Origin: JBEKCB01 sp052139675
GTDB lineage: Bacteria > Planctomycetota > Brocadiia > CAIUPP01
Direction of reading: 5' to 3'
Assembly (NCBI GenBank): GCA_052139675.1
Contig: JBKQWE010000014.1
Span: 1 to 64,000, forward strand
Length of the DNA: 64,000 nt
The notes beneath the pieces are model-generated. The model ran no database searches and was not told the DNA's origin. It saw only the letters and a list, made by a program, of their open reading frames with translations. Shown here one piece after another: positions 23,686 to 32,157 of the stretch. The translations under genes were made by a program, and so were the position numbers. The first letter of the stretch is position 1, and each line of letters opens with the position of its first letter.

Positions 23686-23809
23686 CCAGCTCTACTGGGG
23701 ATAGTCCGGGGATATAAACCCTATCCTTTTCGGCTTTTCGATCTGCTGCCCGGCCTAAAAGGTTAGCCGACACGGCTGGCCGTCCAGGACTCAAACCTGT
23801 GGACAATTG

Positions 23810-23855
23810 GGACAGAGGCCCCGTTTTCAGTACGAGCAGAAAACGGGGCCTGTCC
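23810..23855. terminator. Long bidirectional hairpin terminator
   Basis: Left arm GGACA plus GGCCCCGTTTTC and right arm GAAAACGGGGCC plus TGTCC, separated by a 10-nt loop and a 2-nt bulge. It sits between the convergent genes ending at 23685 (+) and 23952 (-) and reads as a terminator in both directions. Confidence 0.8.
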
Positions 23856-23951
23856 AATAAAACCCAGCAGGTTTTTCGCGTTCGATTCCTCCGCCGCCTT
23901 CGTGAAGCCGGATACTATTGTGGCATGATCGGCCAGGGCGGAGAAGAATAA

Positions 23952-24452
23952 TTACTCCTTGGATTCCTTGTCTTTAGATTCCTTGGATTCCTTGGCTTTA
24001 GACTCCTTGGTGTCCTTGGAACCCTTTGTGGGCGCCTTTTCCCCGGGACGGACGGCCTTGTCGGCTTGTGGATGGCCGCCGGTCTTTTTGTACTCGGTTG
24101 CGTGCTGCACCTTAATCCGCTCGCCGGCCTTCCGGTTTTCCGCGACGTTGACGTAGCGGTTTTCCCGGATGTTGACGGTGACGATATCGCGGACGAAGAC
24201 GTCGCGCGTGTAGCGATGTCCCTCATAAAAGTAGAAGCCCCCGTACACATAACAACCCGGCGGATACCCCGCGTCGTAGATGTACACTCTATCGTCTGGC
24301 GGCGGCTCGACGAATTCCACGTCGCCCGTGACGACGACTGCCGGCTGCGGCGCGACGAAGCGCACCCGCGGCCCCTCGATCGTGCAGCCGCCGCAAAGAA
24401 GTGAAATAAAGCCACTAACGGCGCAGACCGCGACGACGACCGTGGACTTCAT
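23952..24452 (-). CDS. Small lipoprotein with Lys/Glu/Ser-rich tail
   Basis: 166 residues, AGGAGG before the ATG. A hydrophobic leader ends in a lipobox (LLCGGC, C23). The middle (VYIYDAGYPPGCYVYGGFYF) is Tyr/Gly-rich as in YXWGXW-like surface proteins of unknown function. The last ~45 residues are a low-complexity tail built from KESK units (SKDTKESKAKESKESKDKES), which at DNA level is a tandem TCCTTGGA-type repeat. Function unknown; the charged tail may contact peptidoglycan or polysaccharide. Confidence 0.65.
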   Translation of the reverse strand: MKSTVVVAVCAVSGFISLLCGGCTIEGPRVRFVAPQPAVVVTGDVEFVEPPPDDRVYIYDAGYPPGCYVYGGFYFYEGHRYTRDVFVRDIVTVNIRENRYVNVAENRKAGERIKVQHATEYKKTGGHPQADKAVRPGEKAPTKGSKDTKESKAKESKESKDKESKE

Positions 24453-24852
24453 GATGGCTCCTCCTTTTTTTCAGCTCAACCGGGACTCGCCCTAGGCCAG
24501 CCCGTTCCCCGACGGTCGGGCATGAAGTGTCGTATTGTGACGGCTTTACTCACGCGTGTCAACCGGGATTTCCCATTTCGCCGCCCCACCCGGGACGGCC
24601 GCCTGATCCAATTCGGGGGAAACCATACGCAGTTACGGATGAACTTCGAACATCCAACATCGAAGCCTGCTCCGCCGAAGCAGCCGCTTCGGCTGCGAAG
24701 GCTGGACGCCCAACGCCCAAGTGTTCGCGCGACCCGATCCGCAGACTTGGGCGTTGGGCGCTCGTCCGTTCTTGCCTTGACAAGCGGGATTCCGACGGTC
24801 AGAATGCGTCCGTGGCAGTTTCATCCCAGGCGGAACGAAATGGAGGAATATC
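24453..24852. other. 400-bp intergenic region with word repeats and one promoter
   Basis: No gene visible. It contains reiterated words (ACATCCAACATCGAA, CGCCCAACGCCCAAG), a hairpin CCGAAGC-agc-GCTTCGG-like at about 24690, and the promoter at 24777-24805. Confidence 0.6.
24777..24805 (+). promoter_or_regulatory. Shared-family promoter (TTGACA, 17 bp, CAGAAT)
   Basis: TTGACA 24777-24782, spacer beginning AGCGGGATTC and ending GGT, CAGAAT 24800-24805. It lies 47 bp before the start of the secreted 532-residue protein. Confidence 0.75.
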
Positions 24853-26451
24853 ATGTTCGGAAGGACCTTAGCGGTCGGTCTCTCTGCCGCGGCCATCGCG
24901 GGGCTGGCGGCTCCAGCCTGGAGCCAGGAAAAGCAGGTCGTCATCTACACCCAGGCCAACGCGCCGGCGGCGCCGAAGGGCGATGACCTGCCGCTGAAGG
25001 ACAGCGTCTCGCAATACGGCATGACCTGGACGTTCGAGAAGCCGGCGCGGGTCGGGCAATTCGTCAACGGGGATTTTTACGTCGTCGGGCCGGTGACGGT
25101 CACCGAGATCGCGCCCAAGCCTCTCTACGGCTCGGAGATCCCCGCGAACCAGCTCGACCCCAGGGACAAAGAGCACCCGGAAAATGATCGCGTCCGCAAC
25201 GGCTTCATGCTGAACCCGCCGGCCGTGCAGAAAATCTCTTACGACAGCGGCGTCCGGAACTGGTTTGACCCGTCGCTGATCCAGAAGCTCCCGGTCTCCA
25301 TGAAGCCGGGCGACTCGCTCGTCTCGACGATCAGCATGCCGGTCGGGCTGTCCCTGAGAGCTCCGATCGCCAACGGGCCGGAAGTCCGCGGCGACGAGGA
25401 CGCCAGCCCCATCAAGGACGCCGCCGTGCTGACCTGCGTCGCCGAGCCGCTGCCGCCCGACGCCTTTCGCCCGGCGTTCTGCGACCGCACTCAGAAAATT
25501 TACCTGGCGCGCAACCTGAAGCGCGAACTGCTGCCCGACCTGGTCCGCCCCGCCGACAGCCCGAAGATCACCGACTACATCCGCTACACGCAGCGCCCGT
25601 GGCTCAACACGTGCTTCTTCGGGTTCGAGGAGCCGGTGGAGAACATGCCGTGGTACGGCCGCGAGGTCGGCCGCGTCGTCGGCAACGCGGGGCTGCTGCT
25701 CTGCGCGAACTTCACGCCGCAGCAGAAAGAACCGCTCCTCGACAACCTCGTCCAGGTCGGCATTGACTACGGCGGCATGATCCGCGCCGGGCATCCGGGA
25801 TTCCCGGGCTTCGGCGGCCACGGCACCGGCCGGAAGTTCCCCATCGTCTTCGCCGGAATCCTCCTCGGCGACGAGGAACTCGCCCGGATCAACAAGTCAT
25901 TCCCCAAGGCCTGCTTCGGCGAGGACGAACAGACCGCCTACGGCGACTCCTGGACCGGGGCGAAGGTCGTCTTCACCGGGCACTCCGCCATAGATGAAGC
26001 CACCGGGATCGGCCGCGATTACGCGCGCGGGCCGCAGGCCTGGGGGCCGTACGAACACACGCCGCCGGCGACCTGGGGCCCGGGCCAGAAGACCAGCGAA
26101 GGGTACCGCCGCACCAGCAGCACCAACGGCTGGGTCTCCGAAGACCTGGTGCTCCGCCTCCTGCACGACGAAAAGACCTGGGACCACGACGCGTTCTTCG
26201 ATTACGTGGATCGCTGGATGTACGAGAAAGACGACGCCTTCATCCAGAAGATCAAAGCCGCCACCGGCGAAAACTTCGACCATGACTGGGCCAAGCAAGG
26301 GTTCGCCTGGCCCGACGACAATTTCGTCAACGAGATGTGGCATGAATATCGCGCCGCGCCCGGCATGCCCTCGACCGACGGCTGGACGAAGCAGCATGAT
26401 GATTCTTACTATAAAAACGCCATCGCAAAAGAACTCAAGAGGCCCAACTAA
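24853..26451 (+). CDS. Secreted 532-residue protein, paralogue A
   Basis: ATG at 24853 with GGAGGAATATC before it. Signal peptide with cleavage near WSQ-EK (about residue 24). The mature protein is very similar along its whole length to the product of 33261-34859, and both are 532 residues. Conserved blocks include DSVSQYGMTWTFEKPARVGQ, VNGDFYVVGPVT, the segment GGHGTGRKFPIVFAGILLGD and a His/Asp/Trp-rich C-terminus (DHDAFFDYVDRWMYEKDD). I do not recognise an experimentally defined family; the middle and C-terminal blocks are compatible with an all-helical polysaccharide-lyase-like toroid, which is inference. Transcribed alone from a shared-family promoter. Confidence 0.7.
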   Translation: MFGRTLAVGLSAAAIAGLAAPAWSQEKQVVIYTQANAPAAPKGDDLPLKDSVSQYGMTWTFEKPARVGQFVNGDFYVVGPVTVTEIAPKPLYGSEIPANQLDPRDKEHPENDRVRNGFMLNPPAVQKISYDSGVRNWFDPSLIQKLPVSMKPGDSLVSTISMPVGLSLRAPIANGPEVRGDEDASPIKDAAVLTCVAEPLPPDAFRPAFCDRTQKIYLARNLKRELLPDLVRPADSPKITDYIRYTQRPWLNTCFFGFEEPVENMPWYGREVGRVVGNAGLLLCANFTPQQKEPLLDNLVQVGIDYGGMIRAGHPGFPGFGGHGTGRKFPIVFAGILLGDEELARINKSFPKACFGEDEQTAYGDSWTGAKVVFTGHSAIDEATGIGRDYARGPQAWGPYEHTPPATWGPGQKTSEGYRRTSSTNGWVSEDLVLRLLHDEKTWDHDAFFDYVDRWMYEKDDAFIQKIKAATGENFDHDWAKQGFAWPDDNFVNEMWHEYRAAPGMPSTDGWTKQHDDSYYKNAIAKELKRPN

Positions 26452-26492
26452 AGCGGTGGATAGAATCACCGCCGCAGCAGGAAGGTTTGTCG

Positions 26493-28292
26493 TCAATTTT
26501 CCGGCGCGCCCGCCGGCGCGCGGTTCGAGAGCAACCGGCTGAGTTTCTCCGGCGCGAAGACCGGCAGCGAGCAGGCGCGGTCGGCGCAGAGGAACGCGGC
26601 GGCCTTCTCCATCGGTGGGTAGGCGACGCCGGGGTTCGGGAGCGCGCCTTCCGCCGGGTCCCACCACTCCAGGCGTTTGTACTCGACCGGGCAGCGGAGC
26701 GCCTGGGCGAAGAGCGCCTTCGCGGCGGGATCGGCTTTCCCGCCGACGACGGTCACGTGCAGCGGATCGGCGGCGAGTTCCTCGTCGGCGATGAGTATCC
26801 CGCACGAGAAAGATTCCCCGCCGAGCGCAGCCGGCGACGCGAGGTACTTCATGGCGCGCGCGGCCATGGACTTGTATTCCTCTTGGCCGGTGTACTGATA
26901 AAGCAGGTTGGCGAAGCGCGCCGCCGAGACGTTTTCGTCCACCTCCTTCACGGGCCGCGCGAAGACGCCCCGCGCGCCGGGCGGGACTCGGGCGCTGACG
27001 TAGCCGGCCGGCGAGTCGTCCGCGAAATTCGCGCCGATGAACCGCGCCGCCGATTCCGCGCGCGAAAGCCATTTCCGCTCGGCGCTCGCCCCGTAGAGGT
27101 CGAGGAACGCGCGGCCCATCGCGAGCGTGTCGTCCAGGTACGGGCCGGCGCGGTCCTGCTCGTCGTGGCGGAATCCGCCCCCGGGCAGACTGCGGTTCCG
27201 CACGATCCATTCCGCCGACTCCTCCGCCAGGCTCAGCCAGCGCTCGTCGCCGGTGGCGCCGTAGAGCGCGGCAAGCGCGGAGATCATCCAGCCGTTCTCC
27301 CGCGAGTAGAGGTGCCGGTCAATCCGCGGCATTGTCCCGAGGGCGCGGCGGGCGGCGGCGTCTTTCGAGTAGAACTCCTCGCCCTTCATCGTCTCGCTCG
27401 CGTCCGCGTCCTGGCTGGTGAAGAACGCGCCCTCCGGGCTGCGCCAGAAATCGGCGGCGTAGCGCGCGGCGGCCTCCGCGGCGGCGAGATATTTCGCGTC
27501 GCCCCAGACGCCGTAAGCCATCGCGTAGAGCCGCACGTACGACGACTGGATCGCCATGATCTTCTCGTAGTGCGGGGACTTCCAGTCGCGCTCGTCGGAG
27601 TACTGGTAGAATCCGCCCCAGACCGGATCGAGGAGGTTGAGCGCCTGGTCGAGCGTGCGCCGCGCCATGGCCGCCTCGGCCGGATCGCCGGAGCGCGCTT
27701 TGAGGATCGCGCGCTCCACGTTGCCCTCGTCGAGCAACTTCACGCGCACGCCCCAGCCGCCGTAGTCGCGGTCGTAAAGCCGCACATGCTCCTCTTCGAT
27801 CTGGCGGCGCTGCGCGGGAGAGAGGAACGCGTCTTCGGCGGCGGGCGTTTCGGGCGCCGCGCCGGAGGCCTCCGGCGCCGGGTCCCGGAGGATCGCGCGC
27901 AGGAGCGCGGCCATCCGCGCGGGCGGGATGTAGCCGCGGCGCTTGGCGATCTCGCGTCCGTCGGCGGTGAAGATCACCGTCGCCGGCCAGCCCCAGGCCT
28001 CGTACCGGACCGAGATATCCGGCTGGGCGTCCTGGTCCGCGCGAACGGCGATGAACCCGGCGCCGATGAGCCCGGCGACCGCCGGGTCCGCGTACGTCGT
28101 CTCCGCCATGACGTGACACCAGGTACACCAGACGGCTTCGAGGTCGAGGATGACCAGCTTGTTTTCCCTGGCGGCCTGGTCGAAGACGTTGTCCGACCAC
28201 GGCTGCCAGGCGATCGGCGCGGCGCGCGTCGCGTTGCACGAGGCGCAGGCGATGACCAGCGGCGCGCAGACGAGGACTTTCCAGGCAGGCAT
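26493..28292 (-). CDS. DUF255/YyaL-type thioredoxin-domain protein, secreted
   Basis: 599 residues from the ATG at 28292; the frame opens earlier but the promoter at 28362-28389 and the signal-like MPAWKVLVCAPLVIACASC favour this start. The thioredoxin-like domain carries AVWCTWCHVM (C56-x-x-C59) and a YADPAVAGLIGAGFIAVRAD segment, hallmarks of DUF255 (YyaL/SSP411). The remaining ~400 residues form an (alpha/alpha) six-hairpin-like region, as in N-acylglucosamine epimerase-type toroids. Family members are usually ~700 residues and cytosolic, so this is a shorter exported form. The biochemical role of the family is not settled. Confidence 0.82.
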   Translation of the reverse strand: MPAWKVLVCAPLVIACASCNATRAAPIAWQPWSDNVFDQAARENKLVILDLEAVWCTWCHVMAETTYADPAVAGLIGAGFIAVRADQDAQPDISVRYEAWGWPATVIFTADGREIAKRRGYIPPARMAALLRAILRDPAPEASGAAPETPAAEDAFLSPAQRRQIEEEHVRLYDRDYGGWGVRVKLLDEGNVERAILKARSGDPAEAAMARRTLDQALNLLDPVWGGFYQYSDERDWKSPHYEKIMAIQSSYVRLYAMAYGVWGDAKYLAAAEAAARYAADFWRSPEGAFFTSQDADASETMKGEEFYSKDAAARRALGTMPRIDRHLYSRENGWMISALAALYGATGDERWLSLAEESAEWIVRNRSLPGGGFRHDEQDRAGPYLDDTLAMGRAFLDLYGASAERKWLSRAESAARFIGANFADDSPAGYVSARVPPGARGVFARPVKEVDENVSAARFANLLYQYTGQEEYKSMAARAMKYLASPAALGGESFSCGILIADEELAADPLHVTVVGGKADPAAKALFAQALRCPVEYKRLEWWDPAEGALPNPGVAYPPMEKAAAFLCADRACSLPVFAPEKLSRLLSNRAPAGAPEN

Positions 28293-28361
28293 GAAGGATC
28301 CGCGCACGTGGTGGTTTCCCGTTGGACCGTCCTCCAAAGGACGCCCTCTTTCCCATATAAG

Positions 28362-28389
28362 ATTCTACTCTCCGGTCCGCCGCCGTCAA
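28362..28389 (-). promoter_or_regulatory. Promoter of the DUF255 gene
   Basis: On the minus strand TTGACG (28389-28384), 16-bp spacer, TAGAAT (28367-28362). The start codon at 28292 lies ~65 bp downstream. It is arranged back to back with the promoter at 28431-28459. Confidence 0.6.
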
Positions 28390-28430
28390 ATTGTTTCCCG
28401 GCCGGGCCTTTCTTCACCGCGCAATTTTTC

Positions 28431-28459
28431 TTGACAAGCGGTATGCCCGCGGTCAGAAT
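28431..28459 (+). promoter_or_regulatory. Shared-family promoter (TTGACA, 17 bp, CAGAAT)
   Basis: TTGACA 28431-28436, spacer starting AGCGG and ending GGT, CAGAAT 28454-28459, 54 bp before the zinc-ribbon gene. Confidence 0.75.
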
Positions 28460-28513
28460 GCGGCTTGGGACGGGTGGGCGCGATGGCGGGGATTTCCGGC
28501 GAAGGGGTGGAAC

Positions 28514-28927
28514 ATGCCAAAGATCCGGTGCGAGTGCAAGCGCGTTCTGGCTTACCGTGAAGACCAGGCCGGCAAGCGCGTCAAGTGTCCGGCGTGCTCC
28601 GCGAGGATCGTCCTGCCCGGCGCCGCCCTGAGCGCAGCCGAAGGGGCGAAGGCGGAACCGCCCGGCGCGGCCGAGGCCGCCGCCATGCTCAACCGGCGGC
28701 TGTCGGCGCAAGTCGCCTCGTTGACGCCGGCCATTCAGCCGCGGAAAGAGCCGCCGCTCGCCGCGCAGCCGGGCCGGACGATTCCGGCGCATGTCATGCC
28801 GAGCGACACCTTGAAGGTGGAGCCGGCGGACGCGGACATCCCGCTCGAGGGAGAGGCGCCGGTCTGGGGCAGCGGGCCGCAACTCGACGCGCCGCCGGCG
28901 GAGTCCGGTCCGCGCGCGACTGCGTGA
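28514..28927 (+). CDS. Zinc-ribbon protein with disordered Pro/Ala-rich tail
   Basis: 137 residues from the ATG at 28514, with AAGGGG upstream. The first 35 residues form a zinc ribbon (C-E-C at 6-8 and CPAC at 25-28), in the style IRCECKRVLAYREDQAGKRV seen at the head of many planctomycete proteins. The remaining ~100 residues are Ala/Pro/Glu-rich and probably disordered. No enzymatic domain. It may be a small regulatory or scaffold protein. Confidence 0.7.
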   Translation: MPKIRCECKRVLAYREDQAGKRVKCPACSARIVLPGAALSAAEGAKAEPPGAAEAAAMLNRRLSAQVASLTPAIQPRKEPPLAAQPGRTIPAHVMPSDTLKVEPADADIPLEGEAPVWGSGPQLDAPPAESGPRATA

Positions 28928-28981
28928 GCGTTCGTCCTCCCGCGCTTTCCGCGCGTCGCCGGAGGCGCTGCCGCGGTCTGC

Positions 28982-29257
28982 TCAAACCTGGACGATGCAG
29001 GTGTATTGCACGCCGCTTTGCGGGTCGAGCCAGCCGAACACCCGCTCCGGCTCGCTCCGGATGCGGCCGCGGATGTCCTCGATGCCCTCCGGCAGTTCGT
29101 CAACGCCCAACTCGTACAAGTCCGCCGGCGCCACGTCGCCGCGGATGGTGTTCACCAGGTCGCCCTCGTTGTCCCATGTTTCCCCGTCGAACTCGCCCGG
29201 CTGGTACTCGCTCAGTCCGTTGTCGCACGGCTGTAAGCGACACTCCTTATAGGCCAT
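28982..29257 (-). CDS. Small acidic protein of unknown function
   Basis: 91 residues; the ATG at 29257 is preceded by GAGGG. It is strongly acidic (DGETWDNEGDLVNTIRGD) with a compact alternating pattern ending FGWLDPQSGVQYTCIVQV. Separate from the zinc-ribbon gene, which converges on it. No family recognised; codon usage and composition look genuine. Confidence 0.55.
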   Translation of the reverse strand: MAYKECRLQPCDNGLSEYQPGEFDGETWDNEGDLVNTIRGDVAPADLYELGVDELPEGIEDIRGRIRSEPERVFGWLDPQSGVQYTCIVQV

Positions 29258-29335
29258 CTTGCGCCCTCCTCATGCTCGCGCCGACGAAGGACCCTGCCGG
29301 CGCATCCCCGGCGAGCCGGCGGCGCCGCCCGGCGC

Positions 29336-30433
29336 TCAGCGAGCGTAAAGCCGCGCGATCAGGTCCTTCGGCTGCGTGCTCTGCTGGATCGCGTCCTCGC
29401 GCGAGATATGCCCTTGGCGATACAGGTAAAGCAGAGAGGCGTTGAGGGTGGTCATGCCCTCCGCGCTGCCGCCCTCCATGGCGGCATAGAGCTGGTGGAT
29501 CTCGCCGGTCCGGATGAGGTTCCGCACCGCCGGCGTCGCGACGAGGAGTTCCATCGCCATCACGCGCCCCGGCGCATCGCGCCGCCGCATGAGCCCCTGC
29601 GCCATGATCCCGGCCAGGACGAAAGACAACTGCGACCGGGCCAGCGTCTGCTGCTGGGGCGGATACGAATCCACAATGCGGTTCGTCGTCTGCGTGGCGT
29701 CGGTCGTGTGAAGGGTCGAGAGCACCAGGTGCCCCGTCTCCGCCAGCGTCATGGCCATCTCGATGGACTCGAGGTCCCGCAACTCGCCCACGAGTATAAC
29801 ATCCGGGTCCTGCCGAAGCACGCGCCGCAGCGCCTGGCCGAAGGAGCGCGTGTCCTGGTTCATCTCGCGCTGGCTGATCAGCGCTCTCTTGTGTCGGTGC
29901 AGGAACTCGATCGGGTCCTCGATCGTGATGATGTTGCAGGACCTGCGCTCGTTGATCCAGTCCACAATGGCCGCGAGCGTCGTGGACTTGCCGCTGCCGG
30001 TGGGCCCGGTGACCAGGAAGAGGCCGTGCTCCATCATGGCGAACTTCTCCAGTTGCTTCGGCAGTCCCAGTTCCGCGAAGGTGGCGATGTGCTCGGGGAT
30101 CAGCCGCAGCGCCAGGGCCACCGAATCGCGCTGCCAGTAGAGGTTGGCCCGGAACCGCGCCAGGCCCGGGCGCGATATGGAGAAGTCCAGGTCGCGCTCC
30201 GCCACGAACCGTTCCCACTGCTGCGTGTTGGTCAACTGCTGCCCGATGGCGGCCGTCTGCGCGGGCATCATGCGCGACATTCCCTCCACCGCGACCATGT
30301 CGCCGTGAATGCGCATGATGGGGGCCTGGCCGGCGACCAGATGAATATCGGACGCCTTCTTCTCGACGGCGTCGCGCATCAGATCTTCGATGGAGATCGC
30401 CACCGTCCCTTCAGCGCTCTGTGTTTCGCTCAT
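29336..30433 (-). CDS. PilT/PilU-family type IV pilus retraction ATPase
   Basis: 365 residues. KKASDIHLVAGQAPIMRIHG is the typical N-terminal domain start of PilT-like ATPases; Walker A GPTGSGKST lies at 143-151, the Asp box IITIEDPIEFLH follows, Walker B is DVILVGELRD, and the His box is TGHLVLSTLHTTDA. The C-terminal EGMTTLNASLLYLYRQG corresponds to the region preceding the PilT AIRNLIRE-like motif (here AVRNLIRTGE). It powers pilus disassembly at the inner membrane. No pilin or pilus assembly genes lie in view, so it is an isolated retraction ATPase next to a signalling protein. Confidence 0.9.
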   Translation of the reverse strand: MSETQSAEGTVAISIEDLMRDAVEKKASDIHLVAGQAPIMRIHGDMVAVEGMSRMMPAQTAAIGQQLTNTQQWERFVAERDLDFSISRPGLARFRANLYWQRDSVALALRLIPEHIATFAELGLPKQLEKFAMMEHGLFLVTGPTGSGKSTTLAAIVDWINERRSCNIITIEDPIEFLHRHKRALISQREMNQDTRSFGQALRRVLRQDPDVILVGELRDLESIEMAMTLAETGHLVLSTLHTTDATQTTNRIVDSYPPQQQTLARSQLSFVLAGIMAQGLMRRRDAPGRVMAMELLVATPAVRNLIRTGEIHQLYAAMEGGSAEGMTTLNASLLYLYRQGHISREDAIQQSTQPKDLIARLYAR

Positions 30434-30502
30434 CTCCCTGCCTCCACAGGCCGATTCACCGCCGCTGCACGGTGAAGATAAAGCGCCGCGACTGAGCCTC
30501 CG

Positions 30503-31720
30503 CTACACGCTGCCCGAGGCCGCCTCGAAGCTCCGCACCGCGTACTGCACCGCCTCCAGAAAAAGCGCCGGCGGCTCGATCTCCGGCGGCGCCACGCCGC
30601 CGCCTCGCTCCGCCAGCGCGTCCCAGTCTCCCGCTTCGTAGGCGATGACGTAGTCCAGGAAACCGCGCACAGGATTGTCTTCGCCCAGGAGCGCCGCCTT
30701 CACGTCTTCCTCCATCGGCAGAAATTCCAGGGCCTGCTCGATCGGACGATCCACCACGGCATCCAGCAGAGAGAACATCCCCGCGAAGTACAGGCTTTGG
30801 CTGCGCTTCTTCAACCCGGTTCCGCCGGCCAGCAGCTCGCAGAACTTTCCGCGGACGAGCGACTGCACGAGCAGCTCGTTGGGCTTGTCGTTGGCCATTC
30901 CCGCCATCGCCAGCAGCGTGGCCCAGCGCCGGACATCGTACAGCCCCAGCAGCGCCATCGCGTGCATGACCGACTTGACCTTGGTCCCCAGGCCGAAGAA
31001 CGCGGAGTTGACGTATTGAAGAAGCTTGTAGGAGAGCACTACGTCCCGTTTGACGATCTTCTCGACCTCCTCGAACTCCACGTTCGGCGACAGCAGGGCG
31101 TTGATCATCTGCAGAAGGTTCAGTTTGTTCTCCGGCACGCTGCCGGTGGACAGGGCCAGCGGCTTGCAGAAGAAACGCCCCTCGAAGTAATCATATCCCG
31201 CGTTCAGCGCCTCGTGGAAAGCCTCGCGCGTTTCCACTTTTGCGGCCAGAAAGCGCGGGGTGGAGAGCGATGCCCGGGGCAAAGTCCGGCGCCGCTCCGC
31301 CGCGGCCGCGGAGAAGTCCTCCCTCACGATATCGGCCGACTCCGCCAGTCCGTCGTGGCCCTGGCCGTCCGCGCCATCGCCCAGGACCAGCGTGTAGCCC
31401 GCGTCCTTGAGCCTGCGGCAGGCCGCGACCAGCTCCGGCCCGGCCTCGGCGGAGTCCCTCAGCTCGATGGCCAGCCACTCGCGCGGCAGCAGCACGGCGT
31501 AGTCGTTGAGCAAGGCGGCGCTCGTCGCGGGAATGAACGCCCGCTTGCCGGAACTCAGCGCCTGGACGTCTTCCAGCAGCGACTGATTGACCACGATCCC
31601 TGCGCCGGCCCGGTCCGGTTGCTCAAACAGGCTCATCGGCCCGGATCGGAGCTTCATCTCGTAGCCATAGACTTCCCGGTTCCGGTCAAAGATCGGTTGG
31701 CGCGCAATGAACGACTTCAT
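30503..31720 (-). CDS. Degenerate EAL plus HDOD signalling protein (YuxH-like)
   Basis: 405 residues. The N-terminal half begins FIARQPIFDRNREVYGYEM, the classic opening of YuxH-type EAL-HDOD proteins, but the catalytic EAL is replaced by EMK and the later catalytic residues are missing, so it should not hydrolyse cyclic-di-GMP. The HDOD half (about 190-390) shows the VLSYKLLQYVNSAFFG and MHAMALLGLYDVRRW motifs. Such proteins regulate motility and pili. Location 70 bp upstream of the PilT-type gene on the same strand suggests a pilus-control pair. Confidence 0.88.
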   Translation of the reverse strand: MKSFIARQPIFDRNREVYGYEMKLRSGPMSLFEQPDRAGAGIVVNQSLLEDVQALSSGKRAFIPATSAALLNDYAVLLPREWLAIELRDSAEAGPELVAACRRLKDAGYTLVLGDGADGQGHDGLAESADIVREDFSAAAAERRRTLPRASLSTPRFLAAKVETREAFHEALNAGYDYFEGRFFCKPLALSTGSVPENKLNLLQMINALLSPNVEFEEVEKIVKRDVVLSYKLLQYVNSAFFGLGTKVKSVMHAMALLGLYDVRRWATLLAMAGMANDKPNELLVQSLVRGKFCELLAGGTGLKKRSQSLYFAGMFSLLDAVVDRPIEQALEFLPMEEDVKAALLGEDNPVRGFLDYVIAYEAGDWDALAERGGGVAPPEIEPPALFLEAVQYAVRSFEAASGSV

Positions 31721-32157
31721 CGGGCGATGGCCCTTTCAGTCATGCACGAGATTCGGGGCGAGAACGCTGCCACAAGATTATCGAGGAATTTGCTGGAGAA
31801 TTTAGCCGTCCGCCACACCCCTTGCGAAGGATGACGCCGGAGAAATCGAGGCCCATCATGAGCGCCTGGAGAAGGTTGGCGTCCTCCGGCATGATGAGGT
31901 CCCCGAAACTTAGACCCGCCGTGCGCCTTCTCCTTGACAAGCCGGATTCTTAAGGTCAGAATCCCACGGTTGATCGCTGACCGCCATGTGGACAACGCAT
32001 ATATGACAAATCCGCGATAAATACTGGTGGCGGACCTGATGTGTAAGTCATTCTTCCAGTCGCTTATCGTGCCGCCGGAACTCCTTGGCGTTTATTCGTT
32101 CTGAGCAGCGGGTTTCAATGCCCTGAGCGCTTCAGAACTCTGCCCGCAGGGACTGGC
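31721..32157. other. 437-bp intergenic region with one promoter
   Basis: No convincing gene. It contains the promoter at 31934-31962 and the 24-bp leader block at 31970-31993. A 46-codon minus frame (MPEDANLLQALMMG) has no ribosome site and is not supported. Confidence 0.6.
31934..31962 (+). promoter_or_regulatory. Shared-family promoter (TTGACA, 17 bp, CAGAAT)
   Basis: TTGACA 31934-31939, spacer starting AGCCGGATTC and ending GGT, CAGAAT 31957-31962. The next gene, a CPBP-PDZ protein, starts at 32158, so the leader is about 190 nt and includes the block shared with 22584-22607. Confidence 0.7.

Noticed and set aside
31740..31870. Minus-strand frame starting MPEDANLLQALMMGLDFSG
   Set aside because: Short, no ribosome site, and no resemblance to a known protein; may be a relic.
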